From CAZQEZ01 sp964592475 (GTDB lineage: Bacteria; Bacteroidota; Bacteroidia; Cytophagales; Cyclobacteriaceae): 9,363 nt of DNA. Within the stretch, counting starts at the first letter, position 1, and each line of letters opens with the position of its first letter. The notes under the pieces are model-generated. The model saw only the letters and a list, made by a program, of their open reading frames with translations. It had not been told where the DNA came from and did no database searches. The position numbers and the translations under genes were made by a program. The stretch covers positions 1-9,363 of the forward strand of contig CAZQEZ010000151.1 in the NCBI GenBank assembly GCA_964592475.1, in the 5' to 3' direction. Shown here one piece after another: positions 1 to 4,962 of the stretch.

Positions 1-1
1 A

Positions 2-85
2 GTAAAAGTAAATGTGAATTTGCCCGATGGAGAGGACTTTTCTATTCAGGGACCTTCGATTAAAGAAAATGTAAAATGGAATTAA
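2..85 (+). CDS. C-terminal end of an unidentified gene (partial)
   Basis: An open frame enters from the left edge and ends at TAA 83-85, giving 27 residues that include LPDGEDFSIQGPSIKENV. There is no stop before the edge and the codon pattern looks normal, so this is probably the true end of an upstream gene. The next feature is a rhamnosidase relic on the same strand, so a carbohydrate-active enzyme from the same polysaccharide locus would fit, but the tail is too short to assign a family. The 62 bases that follow are AT-rich and show no clear hairpin. Confidence 0.5.
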   Translation, partial: VKVNVNLPDGEDFSIQGPSIKENVKWN

Positions 86-147
86 AATACTTTAGTCATT
101 ATTGGTAAATTAAATCAGACTTAATAAACCAAATAAACCTATAAATT

Positions 148-537
148 ATGAAACAACTAAAAATTATTACTTCAATTTGTCAATGGGGTGGAAGTATGTG
201 AGGGGTTCAGCGATCCGATTTGTGGCACTGGCGAAACAATACCATCGACATTGCACCCTATTTGCAAAAAGATAAAAATGTATTGGCCGCCCAGGTAGTC
301 AACTGGGGCCAGGACCGGGCCATTTCCCAGTTTTCACACCAGACTGGTTTTTTACTGCAGGGTTATAGCGAAAATGAGCAAATTGTAGATACTGGCAGTC
401 CCGGCTGGAAAACTTATCGCAATCAAGCTTTTACTCCGGTAGACGTGGGCTGGAGAAACCTGAAGCATGTGAAAGGCTATTACGCGGCCAATCCGACCGA
501 TAGTGTAGCGGGTGAAAAATATCCCTGCTACCGGTGA
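148..537 (+). pseudogene. alpha-L-rhamnosidase (GH78) N-terminal relic
   Basis: ATG 148 opens a signal-peptide-like start (MKQLKIITSI), but that frame hits TGA at 199-201. From about 176, frame 2 reads FVNGVEVCEG, the VNG strand typical of the N-terminal beta domain of GH78 alpha-L-rhamnosidases. At the G-run 202-205 the homology moves to frame 1 and continues as VQRSDLWHWRNNTIDIAPYL, then KNVLAAQVVNWG, TGFLLQG and GYYAANPTDSVAGEKYP, in the order expected for that family. One missing G explains the shift. Roughly a hundred residues between the start and the VNG strand appear deleted. After GEKYP, where an intact enzyme would continue with a WGWE-like segment, the sequence switches to something else and stops at 535-537. 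The catalytic (alpha/alpha)6 barrel is absent, so this cannot be an active glycosidase. The family call rests on motif memory, not a search. Confidence 0.75.
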
Positions 538-652
538 CAGCCTGGCATTTAAAGACTTTATCAGGCAATTTGACTACTCCCGACTTCCGGAATTGATTTT
601 GAACAAACCGGATGGTAATGGTGGAGACGATCCATCAGCAGAAACTATTTAA
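515..652 (+). pseudogene. Unassigned C-terminal gene fragment
   Basis: Frame 2 from 515 reads IPATGDSLAFKDF, then IRQFDYSRLPELIL and NKPDGNGGDDPSAETI, ending at TAA 650-652. It overlaps the end of the rhamnosidase relic in another frame. It does not resemble the part of GH78 that should follow GEKYP, so it looks like the tail of a second protein joined by a deletion at about 521-530. The even codon use suggests real coding ancestry. I do not recognise the family. An alternative is a far-downstream part of the same rhamnosidase, brought in by a large internal deletion. Confidence 0.35.
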
Positions 653-676
653 CTGAGAATAACGTAACTTTAAAAT

Positions 677-905
677 ATGGAAAATCAACTACTCAATAGA
701 ATCACGGTTAATCCTGAAATTTGCCCCTACTATTAGGAATAAACGGTACACGGTGAATTTAATTCTGGGCCTTTTGTCTGCGGGATCAACTCATGCTGAA
801 ATATTAAAAGATTACCCTAAACTGGAAGAAGAAGATATTTTTGCATGTTTAGCATACGCAAGGAAATTATCGAAATATACAAGTTACACTAAAATTTTGG
901 TATGA
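677..905 (+). pseudogene. DUF433 (VapB45-like) antitoxin, frameshifted
   Basis: ATG 677 starts MENQLLNRITVNPEIC, the usual opening of DUF433 antitoxins, which normally continues GGKP-x-IR. Here the frame runs into TAG at 722-724. The homology resumes in frame 3 as PTIRNKRYTVNLILGLLSAG, then EILKDYPKLEEEDIFACLAY and ARKLSKY, ending at TGA 903-905. The GGK codons are missing and the frame is shifted, consistent with a deletion of about 8 bases near 720. The second half keeps the HTH-like core of the family. The stop overlaps the toxin start (ATG 902) in an ATGA arrangement typical of coupled DUF433/DUF5615 pairs. Without an unusual recoding event no full antitoxin can be made. Confidence 0.72.
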
Positions 906-1149
906 AGCTGATTTTGGATGCCCAGCTTCCAGTAAAGCTTTGCGAAATACTGAAGCAAATTGGACTGGAATCCATACATGTAGACGAACACTCTAAAGGT
1001 GATGAGACACCAGACATGGAAATTCCAAATTTGCTGATCTTGAAAACCTCATTGTAGTAACCAAAGATTTTGACTTCTACCACTCTCATATGGCTTTAGG
1101 ATACTGCAAAGAGTGCGGATTTGAATTAATTAAGGATTATCAACTATAA
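902..1149 (+). pseudogene. DUF5615 (PIN-like) toxin, frameshifted and tail-swapped
   Basis: ATG 902 reads MKLILDAQLPVKLCEILKQI and then SIHVDEHSKGDETPDMEI, the start of DUF5615 PIN-like RNase toxins, including the DA-LP acidic motif. The frame ends at TAG 1055-1057. Homology continues in frame 1 as ADLENLIVVTKDFDFYHSHM, carrying the second conserved acidic motif (TKDFDF). A single missing base at about 1025 would restore an I-R-K-F-A-D reading. After HMALG the expected C-terminal strand (LLLVTTGN-like) is replaced by YCKECGFELIKDYQL and TAA 1147-1149. That tail resembles the end of GNAT acetyltransferases, so a further deletion junction near 1093-1105 is likely. The toxin is almost certainly inactive. 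Confidence 0.7.
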
Positions 1150-1173
1150 AAATAGGCACATTTTGTTAATATT

Positions 1174-1231
1174 GCACATATGCCATAGCCGCTCAAAGGC
1201 CAACCCACAGCTAAAGCTACCGCACATATGC
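1174..1231. repeat. 58-bp element bounded by GCACATATGC direct repeats
   Basis: GCACATATGC occurs at 1174-1183 and again, identically, at 1222-1231. The ends of the enclosed stretch also have imperfect inverted complementarity: ATATGCCATAGC near 1179-1190 against AGCTACCGCACATAT near 1215-1229. The element could therefore fold into a long bulged hairpin. It sits between the tail of one gene fragment and the start codon region of the next, where a recombination or cassette-type site would lie. The bases are seen directly; a recombination role is only an inference. It might instead be the leader of the monooxygenase gene. Confidence 0.4.
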
Positions 1232-1245
1232 TAAAAGAAACACAA

Positions 1246-1509
1246 ATGAGAATAACAATAATTGGTGGAGGAATTGCAGGTTTAATGACTGTTTTAGCCT
1301 TAAACAAACTTGGTTTTAGCTGCGAAGTAGTTGAAAGAGCAAAACAACTTAATGAAATTGGTGCGGGTATTTGGATACAACCCAACGCATTAATAGTTTT
1401 AGATTGGTTAGGGTTAGGTGTTGTTGTCAAAGAGAGTGGCACGTTGTTAGAACAGGTAGATATTACCAACTCACAATTATTACCCGAATGCAAAACCTCT
1501 ATATATTAA
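1246..1509 (+). pseudogene. FAD-dependent monooxygenase, N-terminal fragment
   Basis: MRITIIGGGIAGLMTVLALN is a dinucleotide-binding Rossmann motif (GxGxxG) of the aromatic-hydroxylase/TetX-like flavoprotein monooxygenases. It is followed by the acidic end of beta-2 (CEVVERAKQLNEIG) and the GAGIWIQPNAL segment that closes over FAD. Family members have about 380 residues; this frame ends after about 80 at TAA 1507-1509, shortly after VDITNSQLLP. The substrate domain and the GD motif are missing. ATG 1246 (MRITIIGGG) matches family starts better than ATG 1228, which lies inside the upstream repeat. A frame 2 stretch (AKPLYIKPDKTGTAYIF, to 1543) runs on past the break and may be the tail of another gene. 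Confidence 0.65.
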
Positions 1510-1625
1510 ACCTGATAAAACTGGGACTGCTTATATATTTTAAGTTTAGCTACAAAAAACAAGGATTTGCTTCAATTTATTTTGACAATATTAATAACAT
1601 AACTTTAATTAAAGCCAATTTTTGA
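1510..1625 (+). other. Possible further coding debris
   Basis: Two short frames run through this stretch. Frame 2 reads KPDKTGTAYIF to TAA 1541-1543, and frame 3 reads SYKKQGFASIYFDNINNITL to TGA 1624-1626. Both have plausible protein composition and end cleanly, like C-terminal gene tails, but neither has a start nor a recognisable family. They may equally be chance open frames in AT-rich DNA. Confidence 0.2.
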
Positions 1626-1642
1626 ATAATTCTTTTTATATG

Positions 1643-2026
1643 CTACCTAAGCATTACAATTAAAACAACCAATATTAACGTAACCATTAATATTGAGCTA
1701 TATGCAACCATTTTTTGATCTGCTATTATAGTTGTTTTTTCCGACCTATCCGTATTCCATTTTTTTGATTTTCGCATTGGAATAGTCAATGAGGTTAATG
1801 TTCCACCTGTTATCAAGCTTACAAAAAATATAGGAATCCAACTAAATTCTACATAATTATTATTGTTGGGGCCTAACCAAAATGTTGAAAATAAGGTCAC
1901 GCTAAATACAATGAGGTAAAATATCCAAAAATTACCCCATTTACCTCTGTAACCAAAGATAAATAAGAAGATTAAACTAACAAACAAGGTAGTTAAAAGT
2001 GCAATTACTATTTCTCCAAGGACCAT
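1643..2026 (-). CDS. Small four-helix membrane protein, unknown function
   Basis: 127 residues, MVLGEIVIALLTT to VLIVMLR. Four hydrophobic segments are visible at about residues 5-25, 31-51, 62-82 and 106-126. A short basic stretch follows helix 3 (RKSKKW, 85-90) and a polar loop runs to about 105. The first half, with GYRGKWGNFWIFYLI and WLGP, resembles uncharacterised short membrane proteins often seen in Bacteroidota; I know no function for them. It lies 80 bases downstream of the ferritin-like gene on the same strand, but a strong hairpin with a T-rich tail separates them, so it probably depends on readthrough or its own promoter. No signal peptide distinct from helix 1 is seen. The leader is AT-rich with no clear Shine-Dalgarno. 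Confidence 0.8.
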   Translation of the reverse strand: MVLGEIVIALLTTLFVSLIFLFIFGYRGKWGNFWIFYLIVFSVTLFSTFWLGPNNNNYVEFSWIPIFFVSLITGGTLTSLTIPMRKSKKWNTDRSEKTTIIADQKMVAYSSILMVTLILVVLIVMLR

Positions 2027-2058
2027 ATAAATAAAATTTTAATTCAAAAAATAGATAA

Positions 2059-2093
2059 AAGAATAACATATCAAAAAATGACATGTTATTCTT
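2059..2093 (-). terminator. Intrinsic terminator after the ferritin-like gene
   Basis: AAGAATAACAT (2059-2069) and ATGTTATTCTT (2083-2093) form a perfect 11-bp stem with a 13-base loop. On the minus strand it is followed by TTTTATCTATTTTTTG. It begins 14 bases beyond the stop codon of the gene at 2107-2604. The stem is AT-rich, so it may be leaky. Confidence 0.65.
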
Positions 2094-2106
2094 AAATTTA
2101 TTTATA

Positions 2107-2604
2107 TTATACATTCTCTGCTTCCGCATTTACATGGGTTATTGCCACTTCATTTAATTTGCTATCCGCATTTTTTTCTTCATTAAGGGTTTCATTAAGC
2201 AAATTAGCAATTGGATCATGGCCTAACCTTTTCGCATAGTTTCTTACTGTGCCATATCCAGCCATTTCATAATGTTCTACCCTTTGGGCAGCTGCAATTA
2301 ATCCAGCATCTTTTACAATATTATCGGCATCGGAATTTATAATCTCTTCGCCTTCTTTGACCAAGCCTTCCATGGCTTCACAAGTTTCCCCAGAAAGATC
2401 AACATTTAATTCTTTTCCGATTTGTTCTAATCTTTCTTTTTGCTTTCTTGTTTCCTCTAAGTGATGAGAAAAGGAGTTTTTTAGTTGCTGATCACTGGCA
2501 GCTTCTGACATTTTTGGTAGTGCGTCCAACAACTGAGTTTCGGCACTATATAAATCTTTAAGTTCAAATATGAACAGATCGTTTAAACTATTTAAGCGTG
2601 TCAT
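2107..2604 (-). CDS. YciE/YciF-type ferritin-like protein (DUF892)
   Basis: 165 residues, the usual size for this family. The opening LNSLNDLFIFELKDLYSAET and the segments LPKMSEAA, HHLEETRKQ, AAQRVEHYEMAGYG and NETLNEEKNAD follow the four-helix ferritin-like bundle in order. Candidate di-metal ligands are E22 on helix A, H47/H48/E50/E51 on helix B, E110/H111/E113 on helix C, and E142/E143 on helix D. The protein should be cytosolic, since no signal peptide or membrane helix is present. Homologues are induced by osmotic or general stress in enterobacteria, but the biochemical role is not settled. A good Bacteroidota promoter lies 47 bases upstream and a terminator follows, so it may be a single-gene transcript. 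ATG 2604 fits family starts. Confidence 0.9.
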   Translation of the reverse strand: MTRLNSLNDLFIFELKDLYSAETQLLDALPKMSEAASDQQLKNSFSHHLEETRKQKERLEQIGKELNVDLSGETCEAMEGLVKEGEEIINSDADNIVKDAGLIAAAQRVEHYEMAGYGTVRNYAKRLGHDPIANLLNETLNEEKNADSKLNEVAITHVNAEAENV

Positions 2605-2650
2605 AAAAAGTTCGTTTAAAGTTAAAAAATTATTTCTGCTTTCTAATAGT

Positions 2651-2682
2651 CAAACATACCCATCCTATCAATGTTATCTAAA
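2651..2682 (-). promoter_or_regulatory. Bacteroidota sigma-A promoter for the DUF892 gene
   Basis: On the minus strand TATGTTTG (plus 2651-2658) matches the TAnnTTTG -7 element exactly. A TTTA (plus 2679-2682) lies 20 bases upstream as a -33 element close to TTTG. The transcript would begin near 2644, giving a leader of about 40 bases. Confidence 0.6.
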
Positions 2683-2692
2683 ATGTAAAAAA

Positions 2693-2729
2693 ATTAATTA
2701 AAGAAACTAAATTATTAACATTAATTAAT
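2693..2729 (-). terminator. AT-only hairpin ending the TrpF-like gene
   Basis: ATTAATTAA (2693-2701) and TTAATTAAT (2721-2729) form a perfect 9-bp stem touching the stop codon of the TrpF-like gene. On the minus strand it is followed by a run of seven T (plus 2686-2692). The stem has no G-C pair, so it is weak. Its downstream side overlaps the -33 region of the next promoter. Confidence 0.4.
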
Positions 2730-3349
2730 TAAATATTGTCTTCTATTTCTATGGTTTCCAGAATTTCAGCTAATTCATCAAAATCTTTAAAGCCTGGTTT
2801 TATTTCTTCACTACCTTTTAATCCTATACCCTTCAAAGCAGTATTATCAATTAAAGTGTTAATGTTGTCTTTGTTAATACCACAACCTAATACGATAGGA
2901 TAATTCTGTGCTAATTTAAAAATAGACGTATGTAAATGCTCACATACACTATCTTCGGATGACTGTATCAGAAAAAACGCCACTCTTTTAACATTTTCCC
3001 TAATGATCTTTTCTGCCTCCATTGGCTGCATCTCATCAATATTTAAAGCCATAATTACAGGAATTTGATAGTTTGAGATAACATCTAAATGCACCGGATG
3101 CTCAATTTGAATATAATCCAGCGGAAAATCCCTGAGATAGTCAAGTTCCGGAAGACTTTTTTTTATTTCGCCGGCATATTCCACCCCTGAAATCCAGCCG
3201 GTAATTGCTTCAAACTGGTCTGCTGAAATTTTTTCCTCACTTTCGGGGTCAATATTGAATCCCATCACATTCACACCCATACCTGCGCAGTAGCGCGCAT
3301 CACTTAAATTACTTACGTTGCTTATTTTTACAAATGTTTTTAAACCCAT
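2729..3349 (-). CDS. TrpF-like beta/alpha-barrel protein, probable pseudoenzyme
   Basis: 206 residues, the size of phosphoribosylanthranilate isomerase (TrpF), which acts in tryptophan synthesis. The N-terminus FVKISNVSNLSDARYCAGMG parallels TrpF VKICG-(x)n-DA-x-x-x-x-x-G, and MGFNIDPESEEKIS parallels its GFVFYPKSPRYV. YIQIEH (79-84) matches VQLHG. Near the C-terminus GCGINKDNI (155-163) and GLKGSEEIKPGFKD (176-189) match the two phosphate-binding turns (GGLNPDNV and SSGVE-x-x-PG-x-KD). However, the catalytic Cys of KICG is Ser10, and the catalytic Asp of the LLD segment appears replaced in FFLIQSSED (125-133). Ordinary isomerase activity therefore looks unlikely, while a phosphorylated ligand might still bind. 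No trp gene is nearby; the gene diverges from mnmA. Annotation as plain trpF would be misleading. Confidence 0.8.
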   Translation of the reverse strand: MGLKTFVKISNVSNLSDARYCAGMGVNVMGFNIDPESEEKISADQFEAITGWISGVEYAGEIKKSLPELDYLRDFPLDYIQIEHPVHLDVISNYQIPVIMALNIDEMQPMEAEKIIRENVKRVAFFLIQSSEDSVCEHLHTSIFKLAQNYPIVLGCGINKDNINTLIDNTALKGIGLKGSEEIKPGFKDFDELAEILETIEIEDNI

Positions 3350-3429
3350 CTTGCAATTGTTTTTGACAACAAAGAAAGCAAAAAATGCATTTGCAATGAA
3401 GTCAATCAGGTTTTTATTTTTATTATTCT

Positions 3430-3437
3430 TATCTTTG
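3430..3437 (+). promoter_or_regulatory. Bacteroidota -7 promoter element for mnmA
   Basis: TATCTTTG is an exact TAnnTTTG element on the plus strand, 70 bases before the mnmA ATG. The -33 region is T-rich (about 3407-3412) without a clean TTTG. TTGCAATT also occurs at 3351-3358 and 3467-3474, and TTGCAATG at 3391-3398, in this shared divergent leader. The same 158-bp gap must also hold the TrpF-like promoter, but no CAAAnnTA match for the minus strand is seen. Confidence 0.55.
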
Positions 3438-3507
3438 CAGTTTAGTTACAATTGAAAACAAAGGGTTTGCAATTTTTATCAAGCTCTTTAATAAATATAT
3501 TTTAACA

Positions 3508-4650
3508 ATGAGTAAAAAAGGAAGAGTTTTAGTAGCCATGAGTGGAGGTATTGATAGTTCACTGGCAGCAGTGTTGCTGCACGAGCAGGGCTATGAAGTA
3601 GTGGGCATGACCATGAAAACCTGGGATTATACTTCTTCCGGTTCAAAGAACAAAAAGGAAACCGGTTGCTGCAGCCTGGAATCGATCAACGATGCCCGGA
3701 ATGTTGCCGTTACTTTAGGTTTTCCTCATTACATTTTAGACATCCGGTCGGAATTTGGTGATTATGTAATCGATCATTTTACTAGTGAATACCTGGCCGG
3801 ACGAACTCCCAATCCGTGTGTGCTTTGCAATACGCACATTAAATGGGATGCCTTGCTGCAAAGAGCCGATAAATTGGGTTGCGACTGGATTGCTACCGGC
3901 CATTATGCCAATGTAAGACAGGAAAATGGTCGTTATATAATTTCCAAAGGGCTGGATGAAAATAAAGATCAATCTTATGCCTTATGGGGCGTGAGCCAGG
4001 AAAGCCTGAGCCGCACCATTTTCCCTTTGGGCCAATTGCAGAAAAGTGAAATTCGTGATATGGCCACTGAAAAAGGTTTTGTAGAACTGGTGAATAAGTC
4101 AGAGTCCTATGAAATATGCTTCGTGCCTGATAATGACTACCGGGGATTTTTGAAACGAAGGGTAGAAGGATTGGAAGAAGAAGTGGCAGGTGGCGAATTT
4201 GTGCTGGAAGATGGAACAGTGGTAGGCACCCACAAAGGTTACCCATTTTATACTGTTGGTCAACGCAAGGGCCTGGGGATCGCTTTAGGTTACCCGGTAT
4301 ACGTAACCGAAATCCAGAAAGAAGCCAACCGGGTGGTGCTGGGTACATTCGACGAACTGGAAAGAGATGGCATGTATGTCAATCAGCTCAACCTGAGCAA
4401 ATACGAAGACCTGAATGGTCAGCGACTGGATACCATCACCAAAGTACGCTATAATGACGATGGCAGCCCAGCCATTATTGAACAGGCTGGTGATGTGATG
4501 AAGGTGTTTTTTGGTAAAGGCGTAAAAGCCATTGCTCCCGGACAGGCAGCGGTGTTTTATGAAGGTAATGACGTGATTGGCGGCGGCTGGATCACGGCTA
4601 GTTTCAGACAACACAGCTCGAAGCTGAAAGCTGGCACTATGACAAATTAA
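3508..4650 (+). CDS. mnmA: tRNA-specific 2-thiouridylase MnmA
   Basis: 380 residues, against 368 in E. coli. MnmA activates U34 of tRNA Lys, Glu and Gln with ATP and installs sulfur at C2, a cytosolic wobble-base modification. The N-terminal PP-loop SGGIDSS is at 12-18. Then come GCCSLESINDAR (53-64), TPNPCVLCNTHIKW (100-113), the ATGHYA motif (129-134) and DQSYALWG (154-161). The second cysteine lies in SYEICFVPD (C204). The C-terminal half holds HKGYPFYTVGQRKGLGI (242-258) and the beta-barrel ending GGGWI. C107 aligns with the catalytic cysteine and C204 with the persulfide partner. C104 replaces the Asp found in E. coli, giving CxxC plus a distant Cys. The start is preceded by an A/T-rich leader, as usual in Bacteroidota. 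The gene is monocistronic and convergent with the helicase. Confidence 0.95.
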   Translation: MSKKGRVLVAMSGGIDSSLAAVLLHEQGYEVVGMTMKTWDYTSSGSKNKKETGCCSLESINDARNVAVTLGFPHYILDIRSEFGDYVIDHFTSEYLAGRTPNPCVLCNTHIKWDALLQRADKLGCDWIATGHYANVRQENGRYIISKGLDENKDQSYALWGVSQESLSRTIFPLGQLQKSEIRDMATEKGFVELVNKSESYEICFVPDNDYRGFLKRRVEGLEEEVAGGEFVLEDGTVVGTHKGYPFYTVGQRKGLGIALGYPVYVTEIQKEANRVVLGTFDELERDGMYVNQLNLSKYEDLNGQRLDTITKVRYNDDGSPAIIEQAGDVMKVFFGKGVKAIAPGQAAVFYEGNDVIGGGWITASFRQHSSKLKAGTMTN

Positions 4651-4960
4651 GCGTTTGATCTTGTAATTAAGTGCAAGATATTGGAAATCCAATTGCAGTA
4701 TATCAAGTAGTTAAAAACAGTGTACAAAATAGGATAAGAAATATGTGCTTTTCCATCATGGGGATTAATTACTTAACAGTAAATTCAATATCTATTAGTA
4801 TGATAGTATGACCCATCAACACATTTAATAGTTGCAATGGTGTATCATCCATGAGCATCGACCATTCAATTTCCCGATTCAACAACTCCACATTTCACCT
4901 TTACACCTTCCAACTCGATTTCCCAATTCACCAATTCACCAATTCACCAGTTCAACAATT
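4651..4960. other. Convergent intergenic gap, mnmA to helicase
   Basis: 310 bases with no supported gene. Next to mnmA, ATCTTG (4658-4663) and CAAGAT (4674-4679) could form a 6-bp stem, but no T-run follows, so it is at best a weak terminator. From 4700 to about 4860 the sequence is AT-rich and featureless to me. From about 4870 the strand is rich in short TTCA/CCA-type units that become a regular 8-bp tandem repeat near the helicase stop. No convincing terminator for the helicase transcript is seen. Confidence 0.5.
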
Positions 4961-4962
4961 CT
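4923..4962. repeat. 8-bp tandem repeat CCAATTCA
   Basis: Three perfect CCAATTCA units (4923-4946) are followed by CCAGTTCA (4947-4954) and ACAATTCT (4955-4962). The same 8-base rhythm is visible in degraded form upstream, for example CCGATTCA ACAACTCC near 4875-4890. The array runs into the helicase stop codon (TAG, plus 4961-4963). It is a simple-sequence tract prone to slippage. It is not a CRISPR, because there are no spacers. Confidence 0.8.

Noticed and set aside
677..1149. A functional toxin-antitoxin system
   Set aside because: Both genes are frameshifted, and the toxin lacks its normal C-terminus.
1140..1493. 117-codon minus-strand frame over the monooxygenase fragment
   Set aside because: The opposite strand carries a clear FAD-binding motif. 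This frame is Ser/Thr/Ile-rich and covers the 58-bp repeat, so it is probably chance.
2729..3349. Plain trpF annotation
   Set aside because: The two residues required for catalysis are not at their positions, and no trp genes are adjacent.
3893..4348. 151-codon minus-strand frame inside mnmA
   Set aside because: It lies wholly antisense to a well-supported gene and has low-complexity, Pro/Leu-rich composition with no motif.
4651..4960. tRNA or small RNA in the convergent gap
   Set aside because: I found no cloverleaf, no T-loop motif and no strong hairpin with a T-run.
4923..4962. Possible CRISPR array
   Set aside because: The units are only 8 bases and contiguous, with no unique spacers, so it is a simple tandem repeat.
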